A DNA stretch of 64,000 nt, taken from Nematopogon swammerdamellus. Lineage: Eukaryota > Arthropoda > Insecta > Lepidoptera > Adelidae. Where the stretch lies: positions 11,315,395 through 11,379,394 of the forward strand of contig OX336345.1 in assembly GCA_946902875.1 (NCBI GenBank). Reading direction: 5' to 3'. A program made the translations under genes and the position numbers. The stretch's first letter is position 1. Each line of letters begins with the position of its first letter. This document shows positions 18,621-30,894 of the stretch, piece after piece. Under the pieces are notes generated by a model that was not told where the DNA came from, did no database searches, and saw only the letters and a list, made by a program, of their open reading frames with translations.

Positions 18621-21490
18621 TTCATTAATAAATGTGCTTTTTTATTATTATTAATAAAATATGTGTTTTACATAAAAATAAAGCAACAAAAAGTTGTTAG
18701 TATTTAATTAAAAAATATATATATTTATAAAGTGAAAATAACTTAAAGGGCATTAAATGATGCAAGGTGCGTTGAATGCACGTTTTGTATAATTTTCAAG
18801 CATTACATGTAAATATTTAAATGAAGTGCTTAAGCAGTATACAATGCCTTTTTAGAGCACTTGAAAATAAAATTTAGACCGAATTGAACTCGCAGGTCGC
18901 AGGTCGTAGGCCGCATGCGTTTGTGTACATATATATCGCATAGTTTTATTTTTCTTTTTTCGATTATTTTTACCCGACTACGGCGAATCCAAATGGCGGG
19001 TTATGATTGTGACAGCGTATGTATGTATGTATGTGTTAGTGTTGTACACACTACCTACACAGATGAAGTTGAACATTAGCAAAGCTAATATCGAGGAGTA
19101 AATTGCTAATAAGTACATTATGGTCTACAAGATTGACTGGAAGAAATTACATTATGTATTGAATCCACCTTCTGCAACACAGGAAGATGCCACCGAAGAA
19201 TGTGTACAGACTGCGCCAAGACTAAAATTTAAGCAAGAAACTATACTTACCCATTAAATTTCCAAGGTACTCACTTATACTAGGGTGAGGCAAGTGAACA
19301 GTCGCCAACATCTGTTTCAGTAAATCCGTCATAATAATGATTAACGATAACAAAGAGGCTATTAAAGGTCGCCTTAAAGTTCACGTACATTGTTTACTAG
19401 TTTCTTTAGTATGATAAGGTTCCAACGGCCACTCTCTAATAACGTCTATGGACCTTTGTCATTCCAAAATAGCTTTGCTCTACACTTGAGTTGGCTACTT
19501 GGCAGTGTGACTTCTGATCATATCTTGATTAATTGCAGTGATTTCGATATTCTCGGTGGGTTCGGCCGCTTACACCTTGAGCTACTTGAACCTGTTCTAG
19601 GAGCTACCGGCCGGCTGTACCTATTTCTCTACTGAGTCATCTTATCCGTGGCCATCTCGTGTTCTGCGATTATAGTTAGGTCGTTTTAGATCTTTTATCT
19701 TTAGAAATTATTTGTTGACGACGACGGTGGTGAAATGTCGCTCTCTGACTATTTAATTGACATGTAATTTAATGTCAGCTCTTTTTATTTCACTTTATAC
19801 TTACACATAATTTTATGTACTTACTTTATTGTTCTGCCATACATATTACTTATCTCTTCTACTCCTTAGGGCTCCGAGTCCCTAGGGAAAGAGACCGTTA
19901 ATAAAGCCTAGAATTGGTAAATTTAATTCCTTTCTATGTGGCCTCCTTAACTTAGGTGGTTAAAAGGATGAGATCGTGAGAAAACTACGAAGAAGAATAA
20001 AACTTTCACAAAATATCCCAATTAAATATTCAATACAAGTTGGTAAGTAGATACCTACACTAAAGATTAAACCAGTGCAACTGTACACATTAAATTAATG
20101 AATAGCAATAATAAAATCTGTCAGATGACACGAGATCAACATTGCGCAAGTAAAACTCGGCTCAAGGATGTTTAATTGCAAGATGTGGCAACACTGAGCC
20201 GCTTTAAAGAAGGCGAGAGTGATGTATAGACTCAAAACTTGCACCGGTGACGTCTTGTGTCTCTTGATAGGCGTGAGAAAGATCTGTCCTAAAGAGAAAT
20301 TCGATACGCAGCTTAACTCGTTAAAGTATTGCAAATCTAAATTATTTAATTACACTAAACTATGCTAATTATATCAAGTATGTTGTAAGGAACATAATGT
20401 TAAAATATTGCAGAATTTCGTTTAATCAATCTTGAACAAAACTTGTATGACTCCATTGCTTACATTGACGTCCGCAAAAGCACCGAACGGCAAAAGATAG
20501 TGTATTATAAAATGCCCATGTTGAAAGGAATCCGTTTGCATTCAGGATCCGGGCGGATAAATGATATTCACATACTTTTATAATTGTATATTACTACGAA
20601 GGCTACCTACAATGTCCTACCGGATTATGCAATAGAGTAATTACACACATTTTTACATGGGCATTTTATGTAGATATATATTAATTGTGACAATATCGGT
20701 AATCAACGACATACTTACATGATAAATGATAATTAACTACTGAACTACTTTATTAGGGTTCGTTGCCAGCCGCGCTGGCGGGACCTCTTATAAAATCGCT
20801 CGGATATCTGTCCGTATGTTTGTGACAGCCAGTAGCTTCTAAACGGTTTGAGCTTAACGTAACAGAAATTTAGATTGCTTTTGAAGAAAAGTTATAAATA
20901 TTCAGTTATATGTACAAACTAATAAAAGAAAATGCAATTGAAGGACTTTCAGATTCATCTCATCAAATTAAAATATCTTGTTTGAAAATAACGCCGGAAT
21001 ATATTCCCAGGCCATATAGTTAGGTGGCGACTTGGAAATAAATAATAAGTCATGAGATAAGTTAATAACAGCCAGTACATCTGTGGGAGTACCGACACGA
21101 GACGACTGTATTGAGGCCATAACGCGTCTATTGGGCGGATCCGGCCACATATCGCAGAACAGCACTATACTCTTTCTCACATAAGTACATTCTTTATTTT
21201 GATGTAAGTAGTTCAAAAGTGGTAGTACCTAGTAGTAGTCTAGTCAACGTTTGAGCGTTGACTAGAAACTATTAGACTAAAATAGAATGAATAATATAAT
21301 TTTTTTTTAGAATTCAAATTCTTGGAACAATATTTTCTGTCGTTTAGGTTTAGGTTTATTTCCTGACGATAAATATTTATTCAATGAAATAATATTTGTA
21401 AATAGTTCATAAGTAACACCGCAAATGTGTGAAATGGGCGTCCAGTGAAAACTTTTCGTGCTCGAATTGCGGATAAATTGCCTTTACTTT
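18621..21490. other. No gene seen
   Basis: AT-rich DNA with a (TATG)n run near 19018 and scattered short open frames (19390-19635, 20095-20334, 20968-21216). These lack homology, signal peptides or splice context that I can recognise. I do not call any of them. Confidence 0.4.
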
Positions 21491-21500
21491 GAGACATTAG

Positions 21501-21885
21501 TCAGCCTCGATAGCTCAGTGGTGCAGACAGTCGACTGTCGCTATTGATGGTTAAGCAACGCTGAGCGCGGTCAGTACTTGGATGGGTGACCGCTCGACCG
21601 TTGGAGGCTGACCGTGGTTCGGATTCCACGTTAAACTGTAGGTCCCTTCCCTTCTTACCTTCTAGGTGGTAGGGTTCAACCCGCCCGGGTTGATACTACC
21701 GCACTGAATGAAACGTCGGTCGAAACGGTTATGTAAATAGTTTGTGTTTTCCGTCCAGTTTAGTGTAGCCGGCACGATCGAAGGGAAGCACTGACATGGC
21801 ACCTAGTTAACCAAAGTGTTATGGGCTGACATCACGGATGTTATAGATGATGTAGCCAAACGTGTCAGTTTCCATAAAAAAAAAA
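21501..21885 (+). mobile_element. SINE family A, full length, with target duplication
   Basis: Flanked by CATTAG at 21495-21500 and 21886-21891. The head (from 21504) has GCCTCGATAGCTCAGTGG, a tRNA-like A box. Then comes GGTTAAGCAACGCTGAGCGC and GTCAGTACTTGGATGGGTGA, which resemble the 3' half of 5S rRNA, including its internal control region. The body has GGTGGTAGGGTTCAACCCGC and GAATGAAACGTCGGTCGAAA. The tail reads ...GATGTAGCCAAACGTGTCAG followed by poly(A). This is the reference copy for the other family A entries. Confidence 0.8.
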
Positions 21886-22637
21886 CATTAGGAATCTTTT
21901 GTTGAGTTTAGTATGTAAGCTCGCATGAAGAACCGTCTAAAATTATAACCTATTCGCTTAGTCGCCATCACAACTATTACCATGAAAAATTTGAGGTGGG
22001 CTGGATTAATGTAGGGTATTTAATTATAGACAGACTAAAAACACGTTCCTACTTTTATAATATGTGTATGTTTATGTAAACGCATCAAATATATTCTCAC
22101 AGTATAAGCCTGTAAAAGTAATTCGCTTATTATCACTGTCGTAACGGCCAGGCCATTATTCTATCTAGCTGGACCAATCTAGACAGAATGGCGCATTCAA
22201 GGATAAACACTTCGCGGAATCCACATGAGATTGGCATTTCATTGACTGGATAATCCTGGATCGATGAAGCGTAACTAGCAGTTCTGAGAAATCTAAATCA
22301 CACCGTGATTGGCTTCACGGCAGAATTCATGGATTCATGGTGTTGGTATGGGTGATGGAACTCGAACACGGCCTATCTCAGTTATGTTAATTTTATATTA
22401 TTGATCATTGCCATTGAAATATTGCACTAAACAGCGATTCGCTTCAGTCTTCAGTATTCTTAGTATTCTTACTCTTTGTATATTAGTTAAGTGTTTTTAC
22501 GTTTTGTCATTTCCACTGTCTATGATTTCTGATATCGTACATCAAAAGTACCTGTAAAACAGGTGAAACATATTTTTTTTTATGTTTTTTTGTTATAATG
22601 ACAGCTCTTAGTTATTGAAAGAGAGTGGAAGACTTAA

Positions 22638-22903
22638 CTAATTTATGAAAATAGTTTGAAGTAATTCTTCTCCCGGTAATTTTTTCACATGTGAAAAAGA
22701 GTTTGTTACGGCACGACAAGTTCCATAATCTTCACGGAACGCCTTCAAATCGAAATCTATTAACAACATACGTATACCAAGCATGAATAAATAAAACCAG
22801 TTCAACGTTTTCAATGTAAACAATGCGAGGAACCCACGAGTAGGAGTGGATCCTGAAACTAAGTCATAGCTAAAATTTGACGATACTGCGGACGATAGGC
22901 AAG
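22638..22903 (-). CDS. Possible terminal exon, unknown protein
   Basis: The minus-strand frame from 22979 to the stop at 22638 contains a good acceptor (CTTGCCTATCGTCCGCAG) before 22903. The likely exon therefore encodes about 87 residues: SSNFSYDLVSGSTPTRG, then a hydrophobic stretch (TLKTLNWFYLFMLGIRML), then a charged tail with CRAVTNSFSHVKKL. One membrane pass is plausible. No matching upstream exon was found and I do not recognise a family. It may equally be a fragment or chance. Confidence 0.25.
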
Positions 22904-23267
22904 AGATGGTAGTAAGGTGATGGCAGACAATAAGCATGTGGTCACGACTGATGTGAAGTAATATAAGCATAGAATACAAGTGACACTAACATATTAGAAG
23001 TCTATACATTGCTCAAGTAGCTGTTGATAAAATATTAGTGATGGATGAGATATTGCTTGAAATTTCACTTACTCGTAAATTAAAGAAGAGAGAACAACTC
23101 TACCATTATTGGTAAGGGGGAAAAAAAGCGAAGGCCCTCGTGACCAACTAATTCTAAACATCTAATAAATGAATACATAAATGGTCAAATCTATAAAAAT
23201 ATGGAATTAAAACAAGGAATGAAACAAACTAACCTGGGTGTCTTCAAGCGTCGTATTAACGGGCTAG

Positions 23268-23412
23268 ACAGCCTAGCAATAGTCCGCAAATCTGCTGGCA
23301 TGGCACCTAACTGAGCGTGGTTTCGCGAGGAGAGGTGATTTTGGCTCTGTCCACTGCACCATTGGTCTCTCGGCAAAGCCACCCATGCTGGTTTACATAA
23401 AAAAAAAACACG
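23268..23412 (+). mobile_element. SINE family B copy
   Basis: TCTGCTGGCATGGCACCTAA, GAGCGTGGTTTCGCGAGGAG, CATTGGTCTCTCGG and GCCACCCATGCTGG followed by poly(A). It matches 60722-60845 closely. Confidence 0.6.
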
Positions 23413-23833
23413 AAAGTATCTGTTCGTAACTTGAGAACGGCTAAACCGATTTATATTCGGTTTTCATCAGTAAGATCTTACATTTCTCCAGTTGGGTATA
23501 GCCTATATAATATTGCGCTATGCTAAATAAGGGCAGTGCGGTTGGAATTATCGAAAGTCAGAGAAAATGTAAATCAGCTTTGTTAAGTTCAACTATAACA
23601 CGAGCAGAGCCGGGCACACACTGGTCTTTCATCATTTCTATTGGTTGTGTTTTTTCTATAGTCTATCTATAGCACGAGTAGAGATTGCAAGTTGTATGAG
23701 TAAGATTGTGTCGGCGATAGCAACAGATAATCTCGAATAGTAAAAGAGTTTTCGCTTAGAACTAACAAATGGTAGATCAGTCACGCCTTACTTCGACTAT
23801 TATGTCGTTTGCATTTTATTTTAATACAATGTC

Positions 23834-23867
23834 CTTTTCACGTAACTGTGTACAGTTACGTGAAAAG
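23834..23867. repeat. Perfect 16-bp-arm hairpin
   Basis: CTTTTCACGTAACTGT and its exact complement, separated by GT. Flanking DNA (23413-23974) holds no gene that I can see. Confidence 0.6.
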
Positions 23868-23974
23868 TGATGAAAGATCGTGAATGAGGGATGAATTATT
23901 TCTTGGAATAGTCGAAATCTTAGATAGTATTAGCTGTGTCCGTTTAGAACCTATTAATTCACCGTTTGTAACCG

Positions 23975-24225
23975 ATGTAAAACTGTAGGTCCCTTCCCTT
24001 GCCCCTCACTAGGTAGTAGGCTCAAATTGTACCCGACTGGGTTGCTACCACAGTAGGTACTGGATGTAACATGGCCGCACACATAGCAGCCTCGGCTGTG
24101 TTCTCCTCTAGTTCAGTATAGCCAGCAATCCAAAGGGAAGTCTCCGGTATGGCATCCGCCTTCTCGGAGGTGATATTCGCTGGTCGGAGCATGTGCTCTG
24201 GCTCCTCTGACTCAGCCACTCATAT
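23975..24225 (-). mobile_element. SINE family C copy
   Basis: Reverse complement of the repeat at 16855-17080, including the ACATGGCCGCACACATAGCA region and GGAGCATGTGCTCTGGCTCC. The 65-codon frame inside it is incidental. Confidence 0.5.
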
Positions 24226-25100
24226 CGGATAACATAAAAAAGCTACTCGGAGATAACGAGGTAGGTACCTATCGTTGCATTACCTTTAGAAAGATACTAG
24301 ATCACATGTAAGATCGTTCGATCCGTTCTTGAGTTACAGCCAAATACGTGTATAGACAGACGTTGTGTTTAATAATACGAGTCTAAAGATAATTTTATTA
24401 TTTTTGATTACTCTTAAATAAAAAAAAATGTTGTACACGAGGGGCATACTTATTGATGCACACCGAATAAATGTCAACAGGAACGGAGTATAATGGGCTG
24501 ATATTGTGAATCTAGTTCTAAAAACTTTTGAGTGAAGTTACATAAATACATTGAACTTTGTTAAATTAGCAACGATTGATTTTATTTTTTAAATAAAATG
24601 AAAATGTCAGTTGTTAAAAGGCCGACTTCACACCTAAAGGCATTATGTACCAGTCATTCCTAGGATAGTGGGTTGTGTGAAATAAACTGAGAAAATACAT
24701 AATAACGAATACTTAGTAGGTATTTACACAATTAATTATATTGTTTTTTTACTTTTATTATAATCGGGGCCACCACTAAAAGCTAGTTCGCCAAATCTAG
24801 TTACAAACACATAATAATATAACAATTTAAGTGCATTACATTAAAAATAATAAAGTTAAGTACGTAGTCTACTTTCAAGTTGAAATATCTGGCTTGCAAT
24901 CTTCAAGGCGGGTCTGCAGTTTCAAAAGTAACATGTCTGATACATTACTAGTTCAGGCGAAACACAAGGTTACGAATAACAACCTTATTTAAACAAAAAT
25001 GTGCAGTTTTAATCGGGATGGGCAGACGAAAATTAAAAAAAAATGTTTGGAAAAACGTTGAATACTTATATCATTTAAAATTTTTACGGATTAACAGCAG
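24226..25100. other. No gene seen
   Basis: AT-rich, no recognised repeat family, no coding signature. Confidence 0.35.
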
Positions 25101-25249
25101 GTCACGGGCTTCTTCAGAGATTGCGGGAGTTCCTGGAGCCGACGACGTCTGGTGCCTGTTGTACCAGACGTCAAACACAACTAACTGTACAACGGGCACC
25201 AGACGTCGGCTCCAGGAAACTCCGCAGTCCCTGAAGAAGCCCGTGACGT
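25101..25249. repeat. Imperfect inverted repeat with ~64-bp GC-rich arms
   Basis: The left arm (GGTCACGGGCTTCTTCAGAG ... GACGTCTGGTGCC) is matched by the complement at 25187-25249, with a loop of about 20 bp. The GC content and the nearby coding debris at 25290 suggest it belongs to the same mobile element. Confidence 0.6.
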
Positions 25250-25289
25250 AGCGGGCGAACGGGTACGGAAACCTAAAAAATTAAATAAC

Positions 25290-25420
25290 TACCAAAACGG
25301 GGTGTTTTCGAAAGTCCCTAGAACGCTTGTGGCATTACCCCACCGGATGGCAGGCTTACCATTTGAATAAATAAAATAGGCCCTTGATTGCGGGACGCCA
25401 GGTGCGTCAACCTGCAGAGG
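25290..25420 (-). pseudogene. 'VETLGPW' mobile-element fragment, copy 4 (C-terminal scrap)
   Basis: The minus-strand frame reads ASRNQGPILFIQMVSLPSGG, then frameshifted debris of the QRGNAAS...LGT tail. It aligns with the last 40 residues of copies 1 and 2. It is badly decayed. Confidence 0.45.
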
Positions 25421-25539
25421 GAAGACTCTTCAAGAAACTTTTGGCTTGTGTTATTAAAATGTAGTGTTGTCAAAATTGCCCGAGACGAGCCACCATATAA
25501 GGGCGATCGTCTGTCAGTATGTTTTGCTGCAGGTGACAC

Positions 25540-26000
25540 AGCACAACAAGAACAATACGGTTAATTAAAGCAACTTCATGAGGTGTGCCCTCGGCCTCAA
25601 TACTTATGGAAATGTTTTTTTCTGGCTAGTTAAGACTTCTGATGCAACGGATAGTACGGATAATACTGAATATCCGACCAACACGCAGACCGAAGAACCA
25701 CATTATAACCGGTCAAGCAAGAGTAAAGCTTCATTCCCAAAAATTATGCATTTGAGTTACCTTTATAGCGTTTTGTATCCTGGCAATACGTTGCTAGTGG
25801 TCAGTCTGGTCAAGTGCGTGATAAGGCTTTCTTGGTACGCTTTAATCGTCGGTACAATTAGTGGCAATTTTTTATGTTTATGGTAATGAAATTAGCATAT
25901 TTAATTATTATTTATTTACAATTTAGTTCTAAAAAACGTTAGTAGTAGGTACGTAAATTAGTAGGAATATTGATTACCTTTTCAATGCATATATTAATAT
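25540..26000. other. No gene seen
   Basis: Includes a 102-codon frame (25578-25886) with no recognisable features. I do not call it. Confidence 0.35.
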
Positions 26001-26001
26001 A

Positions 26002-27611
26002 CTAGCTGAGCCCGCGGCTCCGCTCGCGTGAAATTCGTATTTCAAAGAAGACAGTAAGTAACTAAGAGCGAGGCCGAAGGCCGAGATGCGTTCAGGAAGA
26101 CTATAAACCTTCTTGAAGAAAGGAAGTAACAAAGGGCGAGGCCGAAGGCCGAGCTGCGTTCAGGAAGACGATAAACCTTATCTAAGAAAGTAAGTAATCA
26201 AGGCCGAGGCCGAAGGCCGAGCTACATTCAGGAAGACCATAAACCTTCTCGAAGAAAGTAAGCAACTGAGGGCGAGGCCGAAGGCCGAGCTGCGTTCAGG
26301 CAGACTATAAACCTTCTCGAAGAAAAAAACTATTTAAAAAAATATAAAAACCGCCTTCAAAAATGTATGAAATAAAAAAATAAAAATCAAACCCTAGAGT
26401 TGAAGGCGGTCGGTTATTTTTGCTTGCTTTAGCACCACCGCCTTCAACTCTAGGGTTTGATTTTTATTTTTTCATTTCATACATTTTTGAAGGCGGTTTT
26501 TATATTTTTTTAAATAGTTTTTTATTTCACAGTTTTTTTAGTAATTTTTATTTGCTATTAATGTACTCGGCGGAATCGCTCGGCCTTCGGCCTCGCGATT
26601 CCGCCTCGCTTTCCAATCCGATCTTGACCAAAAAAAAATGGGACCACCTTGGAGCTAGACTGAACCGAACACAAAAATAATCATCGAAATCGGTTCACAA
26701 TTGGGGAAGATATTGCTGAACATACATAAAAAAAAATACATACAGCCGAACATAGAACCTCCTCCTTTTTTGAAGTCGGTTAAAAATAAGGAACAAAGGG
26801 CGAGGCCAAAGGCCGAGCTGCGTTCAGGAAGACGATAAACATACTGCAAGACAGTAAGTAACTATAGGCGAAGACGAAGGCGGAGCTGCGTTCAGGAAGA
26901 GGGTAAACCTTCTCGATGAAAGTAAGTAACTGAGGGCGAGGCCGAAGGCCGCGCTGCGTTCAGGAAGACTATAAACCCTGCTCGAAGAAAGTAAGTAACA
27001 AAGGGCGAGACCGAAGGCCGAGCTGCGTGCAGGAAGACGATAAACCTTCTCAAAGAAAGTAAGTAACTGAGGGCGAGGCCGAAGGCCGAGCTGCGTTCAG
27101 GAAGAAGGTTTTTCCTCTTCCTGAACGCAGATCGGCCTTCGGCCTAAGTAATTAAGGGCGCTTAATTACTTGCTTTCTTCGAGATGGTCTTCCCGAATAG
27201 AGCACGGCTTTCGGCCTCGCCCTTAGTTACTTACTTTCTTCAAGATGGTTTAGCTTCTTCCTAAACGCAGCTCGGCCTTCGGCCTCGCCCTTAGTTACTT
27301 GCTTTCTTCGAGATGGATTTTCAATTATCAGAACGTAGCTCGGCCTTCGGCCTCGCCTTAGTTACTTACTTTCTTCAAGATGGTTTATCTTCTTCCTGAA
27401 CGCAGCTCGGCCTTCGGCCTCGCCCTTAGTCACTTACTTTCTTCAAGAATGTTTTTCTTCTTCCTGAACTCAGCTCCGCCTTCCGCCTCGCCCTTAGTTA
27501 CTTTTATCGAGAAATAACATCGTTTACGTGAGCGCAGATCCGCCTTCGGGCCCGCCTTTAGTTACTTACTTTCTTTTTTTTAAATACGAATTTCACGCGA
27601 GCGAAGCCGCG
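26002..27611 (-). mobile_element. Helitron-like satellite block, head to head
   Basis: The minus-strand Helitron 3' end (hairpin plus CTAG, 26005-26002, then T) is followed by 68-bp units in plus orientation (26050-26320 and 26790-27105). The units then reverse orientation at about 27105 and end at an opposite GC-rich terminus (27582-27610) without CTAG. The arrangement matches 2996-4376. A long hairpin is inserted at 26324-26523. Confidence 0.55.
26324..26523. repeat. 200-bp near-perfect hairpin inside the satellite block
   Basis: Arms of about 87 bp run from AAAAAACTATTTAAAAAAAT through TTCAAAAATGTATGAAAT and AAACCCTAGAGTTGAAGGCG to a loop at about 26411-26437, then back. High arm identity suggests a young foldback insertion or a hairpin-ended MITE. 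Confidence 0.7.
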
Positions 27612-28390
27612 GGCAACAGATATATAAATTTCATTGCACCAATGACAGCGACATAACTTCGACTTTCACTTATTTTTTTTATTTATCAAACAATTTGTTA
27701 CCGGCCAGCTCACGTCGAGATGACAGTTCTCCGTTGTCAACATGACATTTAAAATTGTTTTTTACCTTTACTTAGGATTAGGTTCGTGATTTTTATTATA
27801 TTTTTTAATTATTATGTTAATCCGGGATATACACTGTCCCTATAAAAAGTTTCGTCAAATTCCGTTCAGTGGTTCTTCCGAGATGCGCGTACAAATAGAC
27901 ATTTTTGCATTTACGATTTTATTAAATGTATAGAAATAATAGATATGTATAGACTAATTGTGTTCAAGTTATAAAAAAGAAGAACTGTCATTTTCGTTGT
28001 ATCTGCTTATTTTTAAATTTCGAATGAATATTTTATTCAAATTGTATTTGCTGCCAGTTCTCAAGATATAATTATGTACTTTGGACTACGTGATTTTAAA
28101 CGCGCAATAATGTTTATAATTGTTTAATTTTTTTTTTTTGTTAATTTTTTTTACGTATTATGTTAACCCGGCATATAAACTGCCACTATACAACGTTTCG
28201 TCTAATTCCGTTCAGTGGTTTTTGCGTGATGCGCGTACAGACAAACAAACAAACAAACAAACAAACAAACAAAAATTTTAAAAACTGTTCTAACATGTTC
28301 AGTATCTCATTTTAAGCCACCCTGGTTAGTTTTTTTCCGAATACATTCAATGTACCGACTTTCTTACCTTTACGATTTTATTATATGTAT
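27612..28390. repeat. Tail repeat, paralogue of 4377-5130
   Basis: Near-identical over most of its length to 4377-5130, including GCGACATAACTTCGACTTTC and the (ACAA)n run (28239-28272), with small indels. The preceding satellite segment (27200-27611) also aligns to 3955-4376. The shared unit therefore exceeds 1.1 kb. Confidence 0.65.
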
Positions 28391-29107
28391 AGATATTAAA
28401 AAATGTACTTATAGAAAATCTGTAAGAAAGTATAAAACAACTATATTGAAAATAATAAACTAGTATACTTATTATTATGAACTGGCTGGTGTGTTCATGC
28501 GCATACGCAAACAACAAAAGCTCAACGAAGAAAACGATACAAGAAGAAACTTGCAAAGGAAAGCTTACAAAACACTTACGAAATCTGAAGAGGTTGATCA
28601 CAAAATAAGCTCTCCATATGTGCCCGATGGATTAGGATTGGCAAATCCGGTCTTGTAGATAGTTCACTCAGATAAAGTGAACTAAGTCGATTGATTCAAT
28701 GATGCAATGATGTTGGACACTGACGGCGACTCCAGAACTTAATGTTCTCAATAAAGTCTCGTATGGACCAAGTGAAACAAGTTTATACTGAAACAAACTA
28801 AGTAGAACTGTAGTGAAATATATTTAGTTTGCTTTCTTAAGTATATTTTGTTACTGGTACGGGTTTCATACAATTTTCTACTGTAAGCATAGCAGGTGAA
28901 CATTCCAGAGCATAATTTCTTCTAAAAAGAATTCAGTGGGATTTTCTCGTAGCTCTTTGAAGTGACGGATTTATAAATATTTTCTCTAATATACGTAAAC
29001 CAGGTCAAAGGGTTATACCAGGTCAACGGCATATAATAATGTTTTCTCTAAATAACTTCAATATAATAACGCAAGTGTTAAATGGATGAATTAAAAAAAA
29101 TGTTCAA
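28391..29107. other. No gene seen
   Basis: AT-rich, with short frames only. No recognised repeat. Confidence 0.35.
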
Positions 29108-29520
29108 TTACAAATTTAAAGGGGTCGGGGATCCTTAAAAATCACAAATAATTTCCGTTTACTTACTGAAAGAAGTAAATACCTGCGCGCTCTGAGTATT
29201 TTATTTACTTAGCTGTCCCCCGACTCCTTTAAGTAAGTAAACCCAAATGATTTTTGACGTTTTAAGGGTCGGGGGTTTTTTAAATTTGTAATTTTTATAT
29301 CAAGCTTTTAAAAAAAAACCCTCATCCAAATCAGTCTATCCGTGAGACGTAATTTTTGTATTACTTTATAACTTGATTACTAACACCATCTCGGTTAAAC
29401 CAGCTTTCTAATAAAAAAAAACCACATCCAATTCGGTCCATCCGTTTAGAAGCTACGATGCCACAGACAGATACAGATACACACGTTAAACCTATAACAC
29501 ACCTCTTTTTGCGTCGGGGG
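29108..29520 (-). repeat. Copy of the 7752-8230 repeat, reversed
   Basis: Carries the same hairpin (29108-29297, CGACTCCTTTAAGTAAGTAA and complement) and the 'ATCCAATTCGGTCCATCCG' phrase on the opposite strand. It ends at GCGTCGGGGGTTAAA. Confidence 0.55.
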
Positions 29521-30894
29521 TTAAATACACTGATAAATGAAATATTATTTATAAAGAAACAACAAAATAGGTGTACATTTTTAGATGTTTGCATAATAAA
29601 TACAAACTAAGCACGAACTGCTGGTAAACATATTTAATTTTGTTACGTATCAAGTTCCGCTCAAGTTCACGGTCAAGTTTTCTCTTTTCTGAGATTAGGT
29701 ATGAGATAATAAATTACGTATAATAACTCGCAACGAGTTACCAAACAAGTTAGGTCTAGCTGTGTGTGAGTCCGTATTGCGCGGGTCGTGAACTTACTGC
29801 CACTTGAAGATTTAACATTGATATTTAATCGTTTCGGATTGGATTAGTCTTGATTTATTGAGCCGATTGTCAGTGTGTGTTATCAACCCGTCCTAATTCA
29901 TAGAATAATATATTCTTTTTAAAAAAAAATTGGTTGTCTGTAAAGGCGGTTTACGGACGGTAGTTTTACGTGATGACGTGGAATAATCGTAGTACATAGA
30001 GCTAAGATCAGTAATTCTATTTCCATTAGAAAGATTAATCATCTTGTGACTGGCCATAGATAAACTTCTTTTGTCTGATCTTGACAGTTTTACTTCTTAA
30101 GACGTTTCCATGGTAACTTTGACTATACCGATTGTGCCTCTCTATCGCTTGTTACGCGCTCTCGCTTGCACACACAGGTTCAGATGGAACGTGAAACTTT
30201 TTTGTTCGTGCCGGTGTTCATCAATTTATAAGACGTGACGTCATCACGTCAAAAATACACTAGTGTCTGTCATAAGGATTTTTGACGTAATAGAAAATCA
30301 TTAATTACTTACCTACTCATAAAAAGTTCTTTCATACATGCTCGTCGGTTACGGGTACTACCCATTTGACCACGTGTTTTTTGAGCACGTGCAAGATCCT
30401 GGTCTAGCTACGTGCGTCTAGGGCGACCCTACCCGACTCTTCCACTCACATTAGCTCCATACATTTATTTCGTTAGTCTCCTATCATCCATTCTTCCAAC
30501 ATGACCGAACCACCGAAGCATTGCTTTGTCGTTCACCAAACAAAGCCTTTTACCCTTCCAAGCCGGATGCGACCTGAAGGTTTCAGAGACATGTTCATTT
30601 TGGCGAATTTTTAATATTCATATTATAACACTTTAATATTCCGTCTAAAATTTACTAAATCTCAGTTGGATTCGTGTCCCTTGGGATCAACCACTGACTT
30701 CTGATCATCACCCAACACAGCATCTTTGCGATCACCGAGCATACCTACGGGAGTGGCAACCGTCGAGCGCTAATATATAGGAAAATTAGCCGCGTGTTAG
30801 AGCATTTGCACTAACATATAGCGCTGCTGCGGGATCGACCGTCAGTGCGCTCGCGACTTGGGAACGAAGAACACGTATATGTGCACTACGCAAA
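29521..30894. other. No gene; palindromic CRE-like site and a short repeat
   Basis: A TGACGTCA octamer (30236-30243) is followed by TCACGTCA. The similar ACGTGATGACGT (about 29968) lies 260 bp away in inverted sense, perhaps as MITE ends. The stretch 30340-30600 shares CATCCATTCTTCCAACAT with 37010-37030 and relates to 60345-60425. Confidence 0.35.
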
